The position numbers and the translations under genes were made by a program. From positions 1-64,000 of the forward strand of contig NZ_JBBAXC010000006.1 of assembly GCF_037120725.1 (NCBI RefSeq): DNA of 64,000 nucleotides. The letters are read 5' to 3'. The DNA is from Bacillus spongiae (GTDB taxonomy: Bacteria; Bacillota; Bacilli; Bacillales; Bacillaceae_K). Numbering within the stretch: position 1 is the first letter of the stretch; each line of letters opens with the position of its first letter. Below, in pieces: positions 8,062-17,000 of the stretch. Below the pieces are notes generated by a model. It was not told the origin of the DNA and did not search any database. It worked only from the letters and a program-made list of their open reading frames with translations.

Positions 8062-8973
8062 TCACATTAGATAGGTCGTTAAAAATTCGTCAATGACTCG
8101 TTCATATTGTTCAGGATTTTCGTTGTAAGACTGAGCATGGGCTCCTTTATCAGCTATGTACAGCATTTTATCCCCTGTCTTTTGCTGAAAGAGTGCTTTC
8201 GTCATGATAGGTAAAATAAAGTCATCATCTTGACTATGAATAAAAAGGATGGGTTTGCTTATATTACGCATTACTGATAACGGAGAGACTTCCTTAAACG
8301 TAAATCCTCCTCGATATTTTAAAAAGAGGTTCGTTATAGGAAGCAGCCATTTTCCATTTACCTTTGTATCCATTTTGAATCGGTATAGAAATTGTGCTTG
8401 AAAATCAGAAAAGGAGCAGTCGGCAATATAAAAATCGGCACAATCTTTCAGTCCACCTGCATATAGAAGCATCGTTGCAGCTCCCATCGATTCACCGTGG
8501 ATGCCAATGAAGGCATCCTCTCCTATTCGTCTACGCAATTCCTCGATGACAGCCTTTAAGTCGTGTTTTTCATAATGACCAAAGGAGGTTGTTTTTCCGC
8601 CTGATTGACCGTGGCGTCGGTGGTCATAAATGACTGCATTGAAGCCACGCTTTAGGAAAATATTCATATATTTGATGGAATTCCACTTTGTTTCCGTAAC
8701 GCCATGACAAAAAACAACATACCTTTTCGAATTATAAGGGTGAATAAAGTAAGTGTGAAGATCATAGCCAAACGGAGAAGGGATGGTAACCTCTTCTTTT
8801 GGTAGTGTGTTAAAATCAGCTAAGCTCAATCGATTTGCCATCGATTCACGTTTGATGATGTCTTCCTCTTCTTTTTTTTTCATATAGAGTAGTCGATTCG
8901 AAGAATACAGGCCGAAGAAGGTAATGAATCCAGCTGTAAGGATTCCCCAAGTAACGGCGAGCCATTTTTTCAA
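8062..8973 (-). CDS. yqkD: Membrane-anchored alpha/beta hydrolase, YqkD-like
   Basis: The protein has one N-terminal transmembrane helix (about 4-26) and an alpha/beta-hydrolase domain that probably faces outward. The oxyanion region is FCHGVTETKW, the nucleophile elbow is GIHGESMGAA (Ser in G-E-S-M-G), and the acid and His are in HSQDDDFI and KGAHAQS. Length and order match B. subtilis YqkD, an uncharacterised hydrolase. TTG 8973 is preferred over GTG 8982 because AAGGAG lies 8 nt before it. The substrate is unknown. Confidence 0.82.
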   Translation of the reverse strand: MKKWLAVTWGILTAGFITFFGLYSSNRLLYMKKKEEEDIIKRESMANRLSLADFNTLPKEEVTIPSPFGYDLHTYFIHPYNSKRYVVFCHGVTETKWNSIKYMNIFLKRGFNAVIYDHRRHGQSGGKTTSFGHYEKHDLKAVIEELRRRIGEDAFIGIHGESMGAATMLLYAGGLKDCADFYIADCSFSDFQAQFLYRFKMDTKVNGKWLLPITNLFLKYRGGFTFKEVSPLSVMRNISKPILFIHSQDDDFILPIMTKALFQQKTGDKMLYIADKGAHAQSYNENPEQYERVIDEFLTTYLM

Positions 8974-8982
8974 GTACAGCAC

Positions 8983-9316
8983 TCCTTTCGACTTAGATAC
9001 TATTGGTTCATTCCGACGGTTTGTTCTTTCTTTTTATTTTTCTCTATAAAGGGAAAGCATACCTACTTTTCTTCTATTTTCATTCATTTGATTTGGCGGC
9101 TAACTTGTTTAGTTTCAATGGGGAGGTAAGACAATCGACAAAGCTTTAAATAAAGCAGCACTTTAACATGAATGTATGGCTTCTTTCTATTAATAATATG
9201 CTGGAACGTTTCATTCTTTCCTTTTTGATTTGATAAAGAAGAGTCTCAACGATTTTAATATCGGTGAGACAAACCACTAATAGTTTAACGATTGGAGTTG
9301 GTTAAAAAGCGTTTTA
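8983..9316. other. Intergenic region, one imperfect hairpin
   Basis: I see no gene here. GTCTCAACGAT and ATCGGTGAGAC (9243-9253, 9260-9270) form a 10-of-11-bp stem. It lies downstream of a clear minus-strand terminator, so its role is unclear. Confidence 0.4.
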
Positions 9317-9346
9317 AAAGGGTAGTGTCAATCGGCACTACCCTTT
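9317..9346 (-). terminator. Terminator of the small SASP-like gene
   Basis: AAAGGGTAGTG/CACTACCCTTT (9317-9327, 9336-9346) forms an 11-bp stem. The minus strand continues with TTAAAACGCTTTTT. It begins 6 nt after the small gene's stop codon. Confidence 0.8.
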
Positions 9347-9351
9347 ACTCT

Positions 9352-9480
9352 TTAAGACTTCGCATTATGCTTTTTAGTGGGGTGAATAGCAGTTTCGACA
9401 TCTTCAGCGGCCATCACTTGCTTTCCTTTATTGGCATTTGGTTGTCCTTTTTGGCTAAAGCCTTTTTCTCGTTTACTCAT
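9352..9480 (-). CDS. Small basic protein, possible forespore SASP-like protein
   Basis: This 42-residue ORF starts MSKREKGFSQKGQPNANKGK and is Lys/Gln/Asn-rich, with no cysteine and no membrane segment. It has GGGAGGACATCGA before ATG 9480, a perfect terminator just downstream and a sigma-G-like promoter upstream (9513-9542). Size, composition and promoter type resemble the minor small acid-soluble spore proteins (SspK/L/N/O/P classes), but I cannot match it to any one of them. The reading frame on the opposite strand (9292-9501) is a shadow. Confidence 0.7.
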   Translation of the reverse strand: MSKREKGFSQKGQPNANKGKQVMAAEDVETAIHPTKKHNAKS

Positions 9481-9512
9481 TCGATGTCCTCCCTTCTCTG
9501 AAATCGTATCTT

Positions 9513-9542
9513 TAGAATGAGCAAAAACTAGAAGGACTATGT
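9513..9542 (-). promoter_or_regulatory. Sigma-G-like promoter of the small gene
   Basis: On the minus strand ACATA (9538-9542) is followed after 18 nt by CATTCTA (9513-9519). The forespore sigma-G pattern is GHATR-N17-18-CATnnTA: the -10 is a full match and the -35 differs only at its first base. The -35 overlaps the last codons of mvaB. Confidence 0.5.
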
Positions 9543-10430
9543 ACGAGATTTTAAAGAATAAACCCCACTTTCAATTGGACGAGAAAGGTGTGGTTGAATC
9601 ACGTCAATAGCTTCGCACAGTGTATCAAGATTGATACCTGTAGAAATGCCCATTCTCTCTAACATATAAACAACGTCCTCTGTTGCAACGTTGCCGGATG
9701 CACCAGGTGCAAACGGACAGCCGCCAAGTCCACCAGCCGATGTGTCAAAGCGTGTGATTCCTGCTTGTAGGGCAGCTAACACATTTGCCAGGGCCATTTT
9801 TCGAGTGTCATGAAAATGAGCTGTTAACAAAATGGATTCAAGTTTATCTAAAAGCATTGAAAATAATGTGTATACTTCCATAGGCGCGGCCATGCCTATT
9901 GTGTCTGCCACACTTAGCTCGTCTACTCCCATTTCAGCAAAGGATCGACATAGATTTAAGGTAGATTCAGGATTCATTTTTCCTTCATAAGGACAATAAA
10001 AAGCGGTTGAAATACAAGCTCGAACAAAATAATGTTCTTGTTTTAATGAATCAATTAACGGCTCGAGCTCCAGTAAGCTGTCAGTCGTTGATTTATTAAT
10101 GTTTTTTTGATTAAACGTATTACTAACACCTACAAAGACAGCGACCGATCGACAATCTGTTTCTTTTAAACGAGCAATTCCTTTATGATTTGGCGCAAGG
10201 ACGATATTTTGTCGGTCATCTAAGCAAGAATTCACAATTTCTTGTGCATCTTTCATTTGTGGCACCCACTTAGGTGAAACAAATGAAGTTAATTCCATTT
10301 CAGAAATATTGGCTGCTTTTAGTAAGGAAATAAATTGTTTTTTTATATCAGTCGGTACAAATTGTTTTTCATTTTGCAGACCATCTCGTGGACCAACTTC
10401 AATAATCGTGGCTTTATGTGGTAAATTCAT
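9537..10430 (-). CDS. mvaB: Hydroxymethylglutaryl-CoA lyase
   Basis: The enzyme cleaves HMG-CoA to acetyl-CoA and acetoacetate, the last step of leucine breakdown. The 297-residue TIM-barrel shows GPRDGLQNE at the N-terminus, the metal-binding HFHDTR, and the active-site Cys loop GGCPFAPGASGN. The frame is open to 10487, but GAGGAGGGG just before ATG 10430 fixes the start. Thiolase and the CoA transferase genes lie divergently, which makes a consistent acetoacetate-using group. B. subtilis YngG is the likely counterpart. Confidence 0.93.
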   Translation of the reverse strand: MNLPHKATIIEVGPRDGLQNEKQFVPTDIKKQFISLLKAANISEMELTSFVSPKWVPQMKDAQEIVNSCLDDRQNIVLAPNHKGIARLKETDCRSVAVFVGVSNTFNQKNINKSTTDSLLELEPLIDSLKQEHYFVRACISTAFYCPYEGKMNPESTLNLCRSFAEMGVDELSVADTIGMAAPMEVYTLFSMLLDKLESILLTAHFHDTRKMALANVLAALQAGITRFDTSAGGLGGCPFAPGASGNVATEDVVYMLERMGISTGINLDTLCEAIDVIQPHLSRPIESGVYSLKSRT

Positions 10431-10513
10431 GCTTTCCCCTCCTCTGTTTTCTTTTATTGTAGAAAGCAAAACAGTAAGAATCAACAAAAATTTTCAAACA
10501 TTCAGAAAGGTAT

Positions 10514-10527
10514 TTAAAGCGCTTACA
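10514..10527. promoter_or_regulatory. cre-like catabolite-response element
   Basis: TTAAAGCGCTTACA matches the CcpA consensus TGWAANCGNTNWCA at 13 of 14 positions. It lies in the 139-nt gap between mvaB and the thiolase gene, 43 nt before the thiolase start. Carbon catabolite repression of this degradative group is a reasonable inference. Confidence 0.6.
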
Positions 10528-10569
10528 TCGAATAGTGTTAAGGTTAGTAGATTTTGAGGAGGAATACAG

Positions 10570-11757
10570 ATGGGAAGAGATGTTGTCATTGTGAGTGCTG
10601 TGCGAACAGCGATAGGAAGCTTTAACGGTACATTAAAAAATATAACGGCTCCTACACTCGGGAGTATCGTTATTAAGGAAGCCTTACATAAATCTGGAGT
10701 ACCTTTAGATCAAGTTGATGAAGTCATTATGGGCAATGTATTGCAGGCAGGATTAGGTCAGAACCCCGCTCGTCAAGCGGCATTAACAGCAGGTTTATCT
10801 GAGGATGTACCAGCAATGACGATAAATAAAGTGTGTGGTTCAGGGTTGAAAGCTGTACATCTAGCGACACAAGCGATAGTAGCAGGAGATGCTGAAATCG
10901 TGGTGGCAGGTGGAATGGAAAATATGAGCCAAGCACCTTATTTACTTAAGGGAGCTAGAGAAGGGTATAAAATGGGTGACCAGAATATCATTGATAGCAT
11001 GATTTCTGATGGCTTATGGTGTGCTTTCAATGATTACCATATGGGGATGACAGCAGAAAATCTCTGTTCACGCTTTGAACTGACAAGAGGTGAGCAAGAC
11101 GAATTTGCTGCAAAGTCTCAGGAAAAAGCGGTACAAGCAATGGAGTCAGGAAAGTTTGAAGCTGAAATTGTCAGTGTCGAAATACCTCAGAGGAAGGGAG
11201 ATTCTCTCCTTTTTAATCAGGACGAATATCCTCGAAAAGGAACCACTGCTGAAGGCTTAGGAAAGCTGCGAGCTGCTTTTAAGAAGGATGGAAGTGTAAC
11301 AGCTGGAAATGCTTCGGGCATTAATGACGGGGCAGCAGCTTTAGTGGTTATGTCGAAGGAAAAAGCCGATGAACTAGGCATTACGCCGCTTGTTTCGATA
11401 ATGGGAAATGCCAGTGCCGGGGTTGACCCAAGTGTAATGGGATTAGGTCCTGTTAACGCTGTGAATAAAGTGATGGCGAAAACTGGCTGTACGATGCAAG
11501 ACATGGATTTGATTGAAGCAAATGAAGCGTTCGCAGCTCAATCCTTGGCGGTAGGGCGCTCACTTCAATTCAATTTTGATAAGGTAAATGTCAATGGAGG
11601 CGCAATAGCATTGGGGCATCCAATTGGAGCTAGTGGTGCAAGAATTCTGGTTACCTTAATACATGAATTAATAAGACAAGAGGGGAACCGAGGGTTGGCG
11701 ACACTTTGTATTGGTGGAGGACAAGGTGTAGCGACAATAGTAGAAAGAGTAAAATAA
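10570..11757 (+). CDS. Acetyl-CoA C-acetyltransferase (thiolase)
   Basis: This 395-residue thiolase interconverts two acetyl-CoA and acetoacetyl-CoA. The nucleophilic Cys is in [11 protein letters not shown] (near residue 89), the catalytic His is in [11 protein letters not shown], and the second Cys is in LCIGGGQG at the C-terminus. GAGGAGGAATACAG precedes ATG 10570. It is followed by scoA-scoB on the same strand with 13 nt spacing, so acetoacetate activation and cleavage are probably co-expressed. MmgA-type and AtoB-type thiolases cannot be separated here. Confidence 0.93.
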   Translation: MGRDVVIVSAVRTAIGSFNGTLKNITAPTLGSIVIKEALHKSGVPLDQVDEVIMGNVLQAGLGQNPARQAALTAGLSEDVPAMTINKVCGSGLKAVHLATQAIVAGDAEIVVAGGMENMSQAPYLLKGAREGYKMGDQNIIDSMISDGLWCAFNDYHMGMTAENLCSRFELTRGEQDEFAAKSQEKAVQAMESGKFEAEIVSVEIPQRKGDSLLFNQDEYPRKGTTAEGLGKLRAAFKKDGSVTAGNASGINDGAAALVVMSKEKADELGITPLVSIMGNASAGVDPSVMGLGPVNAVNKVMAKTGCTMQDMDLIEANEAFAAQSLAVGRSLQFNFDKVNVNGGAIALGHPIGASGARILVTLIHELIRQEGNRGLATLCIGGGQGVATIVERVK

Positions 11758-11770
11758 AAGGAGAATGGAT

Positions 11771-12463
11771 ATGAAAAATGTTTATACATCTTTTCCTGAA
11801 ATTATTGCTGATATAAAAGATGGAAGTACGCTTTTAGTTGGGGGATTTGGTTTATGTGGTATTCCAGAAAACACCATATTAGCTTTAGTAGAATCTGGTG
11901 TAAAGGATTTAACGGTCATTAGTAACAACTGTGGTGTTGATGACTGGGGACTTGGATTACTATTAAAAAATAGACAAATTAAGAAAATGGTTGGCTCATA
12001 TGTAGGGGAAAATAAAGAGTTTGAAAGGCAAGTTCTAGCTGGAGAATTAGAAGTAGAACTTATTCCGCAAGGAACATTAGCAGAAAAAATACGAGCAGGT
12101 GGAGCTGGCATTCCTGCATTTTATACACCCGCTGGAGTAGGAACCCCGATTGCGGAGGGAAAGGAAACGAAATGGTTTAATGGAAAGGAATATCTGTTAG
12201 AGGAAGCAATAACTGCTGATTATAGCATTGTACGAGCAGCCAAAGGAGATAAAATGGGCAATTTAATTTATAACAAAACGGCCCGAAACTTTAATCCAAT
12301 GATTGCTGCCGCTGGGAAGGTAACGATTGCGGAAGTAGAAGAGTTGTTGGATGTGGGTGCTCTAGACCCTAATGAAATCCATACACCAAGTGTATATGTT
12401 CAACGAATCGTTCAAGGAAAACAAGAAAAGCGAATTGAAAGACGGATGACCATAATAGGGTAG
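11771..12463 (+). CDS. scoA: 3-oxoacid CoA-transferase, subunit A
   Basis: This subunit forms succinyl-CoA:3-ketoacid CoA-transferase with the next gene and converts acetoacetate to acetoacetyl-CoA. Visible signatures are [14 protein letters not shown] near the N-terminus and the [16 protein letters not shown] loop. ATG 11771 lies 7 nt after AAGGAG (11758-11763); the in-frame ATG 11765 is too close to it. The length of about 230 residues is usual. Confidence 0.92.
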   Translation: MKNVYTSFPEIIADIKDGSTLLVGGFGLCGIPENTILALVESGVKDLTVISNNCGVDDWGLGLLLKNRQIKKMVGSYVGENKEFERQVLAGELEVELIPQGTLAEKIRAGGAGIPAFYTPAGVGTPIAEGKETKWFNGKEYLLEEAITADYSIVRAAKGDKMGNLIYNKTARNFNPMIAAAGKVTIAEVEELLDVGALDPNEIHTPSVYVQRIVQGKQEKRIERRMTIIG

Positions 12464-12478
12464 AGAGGAGTGTTTATA

Positions 12479-13144
12479 ATGGATAAAGCGCAAATAAGAG
12501 AACGAATTGCTAGGAGAGCGGAAAAAGAAATTAAGGATGGCTATTACGTAAACTTAGGAATTGGGATGCCTACATTAGTAGCTAATTATATTGAAGACAA
12601 TAAGGAAGTGGTCCTTCAATCTGAAAATGGCCTTCTTGGAATTGGCCCATATCCTCATACAGAAGATGTGGAAGCGGATTTAATTAATGCTGGAAAAGAA
12701 ACGGTCACAGCTATTAAGGGAGCTTCCTTTTTCGATAGTGCAGAGTCATTTGGCATGATCCGAGGAGGTCATATAAATATAGCCATTCTAGGGGGCATGG
12801 AAGTAGCTGAAAATGGTGACCTTGCCAACTGGATGATTCCTGGTAAAATGATTAAAGGAATGGGTGGAGCGATGGATCTAGTGCATGGTGCTCAAAAGAT
12901 AATTGTTATCATGGACCATGTCAGTAAAGATGGCTCTTCAAAAGTGAAAAAAACGTGTACGTTACCACTTACAGGGAAAGGTGTTGTCGATCGAATCATT
13001 ACCGAAAGAGCTGTGATCGACGTTACCGAAAAAGGGCTTGTTTTGAAAGAGGTAGCAAAAGGATTTACCGTTCAAGACATTATCGATTCAACAGAACCTG
13101 AGTTAACGATAGGTGAAGAGCTACTTACAGAAGCATATGAATAA
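12479..13144 (+). CDS. scoB: 3-oxoacid CoA-transferase, subunit B
   Basis: The catalytic subunit of the CoA transferase carries the glutamate in [12 protein letters not shown] that forms the CoA thioester intermediate, and the glycine-rich region [14 protein letters not shown] 12479 follows GAGAGGAG by 8 nt. It is coupled closely to scoA and followed by a strong terminator. Together with mvaB and thiolase it would take leucine-derived or external acetoacetate to acetyl-CoA. Confidence 0.92.
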   Translation: MDKAQIRERIARRAEKEIKDGYYVNLGIGMPTLVANYIEDNKEVVLQSENGLLGIGPYPHTEDVEADLINAGKETVTAIKGASFFDSAESFGMIRGGHINIAILGGMEVAENGDLANWMIPGKMIKGMGGAMDLVHGAQKIIVIMDHVSKDGSSKVKKTCTLPLTGKGVVDRIITERAVIDVTEKGLVLKEVAKGFTVQDIIDSTEPELTIGEELLTEAYE

Positions 13145-13149
13145 AAAGT

Positions 13150-13177
13150 AAAAAGCAGCTGAAATGGCTGCTTTTTT
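13150..13177 (+). terminator. Terminator of the thiolase-scoAB unit
   Basis: AAAAGCAGC/GCTGCTTTT (13151-13159, 13167-13175) forms a 9-bp stem ending in a T-run. Confidence 0.85.
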
Positions 13178-13246
13178 GGTATACTGAATAGAAGAAGCGT
13201 TACAGTCATCATATTGTAAAACAATATAGAGCAAAGGAAGAGTAGG

Positions 13247-13501
13247 ATGAGTAAAAAGAGAAAACAACCACAGCGCAAAAAAGAAACAACAGAAAAAAAA
13301 GCCACCTTAAAGGATGCGTTAGATGTATCATTGCTTCAGCAGCTTCAAAATACAAAGAAAGAACTAGAAATACAGGAAGTGAAAAAGAAGCAGCTGGAAG
13401 CAAAACGAAAAGAAGAAGAACGAAAGCAGAAAGAGAAGAATAAGAGCTTTGAACAATTATTACAAGAAAGTCAAATGGATTGGAAAGAGTTTAAAGATTA
13501 A
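13247..13501 (+). CDS. yqkE: YqkE-like charged coiled-coil protein (DUF3886)
   Basis: This 84-residue protein is very rich in Lys, Glu and Gln, and most of it is predicted to be a helix or coiled coil, ending QMDWKEFKD. The pattern and position match B. subtilis YqkE. Function is unknown. GGAAGAG precedes ATG 13247. Confidence 0.7.
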   Translation: MSKKRKQPQRKKETTEKKATLKDALDVSLLQQLQNTKKELEIQEVKKKQLEAKRKEEERKQKEKNKSFEQLLQESQMDWKEFKD

Positions 13502-14100
13502 GAAGGGAAGTAAAGATAATTCCCTATCTATTTCATATTTGTAGAAAAAAGCCATTGAACTTCCCAAAAAAAAGCCTCGTTATTACGAAATAAATAACTT
13601 TATTAATTTTGAAAGAACGATGGAAGAGAAGTATATGAACGAATTCGAGCAATGAAAAGGATGTTTCGATTCATTTGTTACAAGGCACTGTGAAACCTAT
13701 CATCTTAATATTTGTGAAGGGAGTAACAATCTCCCTTCAGTATGATGTATATGATGAAGGAAAAATAGGTACGGACTTAGTAGCAAAGGATGGCAAATGC
13801 CATATAGATAGATTGCCATTAAGAAAAGTGATAGATAAAAAAAGTCATCATTTTATACAATCATCCTTCTCAATCAATTCCTCTGAAGTTTTGATCCCCA
13901 TTTACCTGACTATGTAACATTCGTTATAGTTCTTCTAAACTAGTCATTACTCCGATTCTCAATTAAAATAGTTTATTTAAGAACTAGTTCCATTTACACC
14001 CTAAATAATTGTGTTTCTTAAGAATCATTCTCTACAATGTTCTTGATATTGTAACGAACACTAGCATATAGCAGTAATTAACTGATTATTACAAAAATAA
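13502..14100. other. Long AT-rich gap without a convincing gene
   Basis: A frame open from 13639 to 13917 has only a TTG start (13675) and no ribosome binding site. Its product reads partly like a protein (SLQYDVYDEGKIGTDLVAK), so it may be the remnant of a decayed gene. The rest is AT-rich and shows nothing I can name. Confidence 0.4.
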
Positions 14101-14114
14101 TATATAGTTTTTAA

Positions 14115-14183
14115 TTATAATAATTATAAAAAAGTATTGATTTTTAATTAGTGAATGTTATTATTAGATTGTAATAATTATAA
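14115..14183 (+). promoter_or_regulatory. katA promoter with two PerR boxes
   Basis: TTATAATAATTATAA (14115-14129) is a perfect PerR box (7-1-7 palindrome). TTGTAATAATTATAA (14169-14183) differs at one base. Between them lie TTGATT (14137-14142) and, 16 nt on, TATTAT (14159-14164), a plausible sigma-A promoter. PerR at both sites would block it; peroxide would release it. Confidence 0.85.
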
Positions 14184-14213
14184 ATTATATTAATTTGATG
14201 AGGTGGTTTTCGT

Positions 14214-15665
14214 ATGACTATAAATAAAAACAAATTGACAACTAGCTGGGGCGCTCCTGTTGGCGATAATCAGCATTCTATGACAGCAGGCTCACGTGGA
14301 CCAACTTTAATCCAAGATGTTCATTTATTAGAGAAACTAGCACATTTTAACCGTGAAAGGGTTCCAGAAAGAGTCGTTCATGCGAAAGGAGCAGGAGCCC
14401 ATGGATATTTTCAAGTAACCAATGATGTATCAAAGTATACAAAAGCAAATTTCTTGTCAGAAGTTGGGAAGCGCACTCCCTTATTTATTCGTTTTTCAAC
14501 AGTAGCTGGAGAAAATGGCTCAGCAGATACAGTAAGAGATCCACGAGGTTTTGCTGTGAAGTTTTACACAGAAGAAGGCATCTATGATTTAGTTGGAAAC
14601 AATACCCCAGTATTCTTTATTCGAGATGCCATTAAATTTCCTGATTTTATTCATACACAAAAAAGAGACCCGCAAACTCATTTGAAAAACCCGACAGCCG
14701 TATGGGATTTCTGGTCTCTTTCCCCTGAATCTTTGCATCAGATCATGATTCTTATGTCGGATCGTGGCATTCCAGCAACATACCGCCATATGAATGGTTA
14801 TGGAAGTCATACGTTTAAGTGGGTGAATGCCGAGGGAGAAGGAGTTTGGGTAAAATACCATATTAAGACGGAACAAGGTATTAAAAATTTAGCACCTAAA
14901 GTTGCTGTGGAGATTGCTGGAGAAAATCCAGATTACCATACAGAGGACTTATTTAATTCGATTGAAGAGGGTGATTTTCCGTCATGGAAGGTGTCTGTTC
15001 AAATTATGCCATTAGAAGATGCAAACAAGTATCGCTTCGATCCATTTGATGTGACGAAAGTGTGGTCTCATAAAGATTATCCAATGATTGAAGTAGGTCG
15101 AATCGTTTTGAATAGGAATCCGGAAAATTATTTTGCTGAAGTGGAGCAAGCCACCTTCTCTCCTGGATCATTTGTACCTGGTATTGAGGCATCACCAGAT
15201 AAAATGCTACAGGGACGTCTCTTTGCATATGCAGATGCTCATCGATATCGCGTAGGGGCTAACCATCAACATTTACCAATCAACCGATCTAAATCAGAGG
15301 TTAGGACTTATCAACGAGATGGACAAATGCGCTTTGATGATAATGGGGGGAAATCCCCTTATTACGAACCAAACAGTTTTGATGGTCCAGAAGAATCTCC
15401 TGAGCATCGACCATCAACGAGTGTGGTTTCTGGTTTAGCTGAAAGTGTAGGTTTCGATCACCATGATCATTACACTCAACCTGGAGATTTATATCGCTTG
15501 CTAAGTGATGAAGAGCAAGAACGACTTATTCAACAAATTGTTGCCTCAATGGCACCTGTAACGAAAGATGAAATTAAACTCCGTCAAATTCAACATTTTT
15601 ATAAAGTAGACCCTACTTTTGGGAAACGGATTGCACAAGGATTAGGAATAGCTATATTTAATTAA
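14214..15665 (+). CDS. katA: Vegetative haem catalase KatA
   Basis: A small-subunit monofunctional haem catalase of 483 residues, dismutating hydrogen peroxide in the cytoplasm. The distal His is in [14 protein letters not shown] (H56), the distal Asn in YDLVGNN (about N129), and the proximal haem Tyr in [12 protein letters not shown] (Y339). Length is normal. GAGGTGG precedes ATG 14214. The two PerR boxes upstream indicate peroxide induction, as for B. subtilis katA. Confidence 0.96.
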   Translation: MTINKNKLTTSWGAPVGDNQHSMTAGSRGPTLIQDVHLLEKLAHFNRERVPERVVHAKGAGAHGYFQVTNDVSKYTKANFLSEVGKRTPLFIRFSTVAGENGSADTVRDPRGFAVKFYTEEGIYDLVGNNTPVFFIRDAIKFPDFIHTQKRDPQTHLKNPTAVWDFWSLSPESLHQIMILMSDRGIPATYRHMNGYGSHTFKWVNAEGEGVWVKYHIKTEQGIKNLAPKVAVEIAGENPDYHTEDLFNSIEEGDFPSWKVSVQIMPLEDANKYRFDPFDVTKVWSHKDYPMIEVGRIVLNRNPENYFAEVEQATFSPGSFVPGIEASPDKMLQGRLFAYADAHRYRVGANHQHLPINRSKSEVRTYQRDGQMRFDDNGGKSPYYEPNSFDGPEESPEHRPSTSVVSGLAESVGFDHHDHYTQPGDLYRLLSDEEQERLIQQIVASMAPVTKDEIKLRQIQHFYKVDPTFGKRIAQGLGIAIFN

Positions 15666-15744
15666 CTCTAAAGAAAAAAGAACGTTAATATTTGGGACGG
15701 GTTATATCATATTTGAATTGTATTGGGATCATACAGGATATTTT

Positions 15745-15787
15745 AAAAGAAAAGTAGAAACAGCCACGCTGCTTCTACTTTTCTTTT
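15745..15787. terminator. Convergent terminator of katA and the aldo/keto reductase
   Basis: A long stem pairs AAAAGAAAAGTAGAA (15745-15759) with TTCTACTTTTCTTTT (15773-15787), with extra CAGC/GCTG pairing inside. It ends at the reductase stop codon. Confidence 0.8.
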
Positions 15788-16729
15788 CTATATTTCATAA
15801 GGGCCATTTCGATGCTGAAGGTAACGGGACATCTTTGTTATGTCTTTTAATAACTGCCTTTCCTCTGTGGTAAGTTGAGGTGCATTCAGAGCTTGAACAT
15901 TTTCTATAAGTTGTTCAATTGAACTCGCGCCAGGGAGAATAGCTCCTACAGCGGGATCTGATAATGTATATTGCAGAGATAGCTCAGTCATCGATCGGAA
16001 ATCCCCAAGTTTATCTTGAATACTAGAAAAAAGGTGAGTCAGCTCATGATAAGAATAATCTAAATATCCTTCTGTTAACACTTTATCGGATGCCTTTTCT
16101 AACATGGTATTACTTAATATTCCTTTCGCTAATGGACCGCGTGCAACCACACTTATTTCATTTTCCCTTAAGAGAGTGAAGGCTTCTTCTGGTCGGCGAT
16201 CAAGTAAGCTATACTGCATCATGATGGTATCAATTGAAGCTTTCTTTACGTATTCCTTTATTACATTGAGTCTAATTGAGGAAATTCCGTACGAACGAAT
16301 TAATCCTTCGCTTTTTAACTCCTCAAATGCTTCAATCGTCTCATCTATAGGATCATCAATGGTTCCGCCATGAAGCTGATATAAATCAATATAGTCCATA
16401 TTTAATCGTCGTAGACTTGCTTTAACGGCTTCTTTAATATACCGTTTGGAAGGGTCCCACTTCCAAGAAGAGCGGTCTTTTGCCCAACGATTCCCTACTT
16501 TTGTTGCTACAATGACATCGTTACGAACGGCTTGAAGCGCTTTTCCCACAATCTTTTCATTTTCGCCAAAGTCATACAAATCTGCTGTGTCAAAATAATT
16601 GATTCCATGCGATAATGCAGCTTCTACTATATCTTTTGCTCGCGCTTCATCGGTTCCTAGAGACATACAACCAAGTCCCATTTTACTTACGAATATATTT
16701 GACTTTCCAAGCTGCCGCTTTTCCATCAT
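15788..16729 (-). CDS. yqkF: Aldo/keto reductase, YqkF-like
   Basis: This is a soluble NADPH-dependent (beta/alpha)8 reductase of about 313 residues. The catalytic tetrad is visible: Asp and Tyr in FDTADLYDFGENE, Lys in VATKVG, His in LYQLHGG. The coenzyme-binding end GAILPGASSIEQL is present. The frame opens at 16831, but GAGAGG 6 nt upstream of ATG 16729 gives the start. It corresponds in place to B. subtilis yqkF, next to mciZ and nudF. The physiological substrate is unknown. Confidence 0.9.
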   Translation of the reverse strand: MMEKRQLGKSNIFVSKMGLGCMSLGTDEARAKDIVEAALSHGINYFDTADLYDFGENEKIVGKALQAVRNDVIVATKVGNRWAKDRSSWKWDPSKRYIKEAVKASLRRLNMDYIDLYQLHGGTIDDPIDETIEAFEELKSEGLIRSYGISSIRLNVIKEYVKKASIDTIMMQYSLLDRRPEEAFTLLRENEISVVARGPLAKGILSNTMLEKASDKVLTEGYLDYSYHELTHLFSSIQDKLGDFRSMTELSLQYTLSDPAVGAILPGASSIEQLIENVQALNAPQLTTEERQLLKDITKMSRYLQHRNGPYEI

Positions 16730-16796
16730 TATCATCCTCTCATCGCTTATTCCCTTTTTATCATAACGAAAAATAGGAACTTGGGACAATGATGGG

Positions 16797-16931
16797 TTAG
16801 CCGTTTTTATGAATTTCCTTGATCCATTCATTCACAAATCGATAAGACTTTTGATAATGTACAAGCGCCGCACGGATTTCCCATGCTTTGCCACTAATAA
16901 TGACGCCATTTTTTCGTACATATACCTTCAA
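16797..16931 (-). CDS. mciZ: MciZ, mother-cell inhibitor of FtsZ
   Basis: This 44-residue peptide (TTG start) reads MKVYVRKNGVIISGKAWEIR at its N-terminus. B. subtilis MciZ, as I recall it, has the same GKAWEIRA core and a similar Y-V-x-x-W-I end, and lies in the same place between yqkF and nudF. MciZ binds the C-terminal face of FtsZ and caps protofilaments, preventing Z-ring formation in the sporulating mother cell. GGGGGTGA lies 5 nt before the TTG. A CATACATT (minus strand, 16957-16964) matches a sigma-E -10, though no good -35 is seen. Confidence 0.85.
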   Translation of the reverse strand: MKVYVRKNGVIISGKAWEIRAALVHYQKSYRFVNEWIKEIHKNG

Positions 16932-17000
16932 GCTTCTCACCCCCGGAGTATGATAAAATGTATGATGAAATTGTTGTGTTAGAACAAGGAGGAATAGGCA

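Noticed and set aside
9292-9501. 69-codon plus-strand frame
   Set aside because: It is antisense to the 42-codon gene, which has a ribosome binding site, promoter and terminator.
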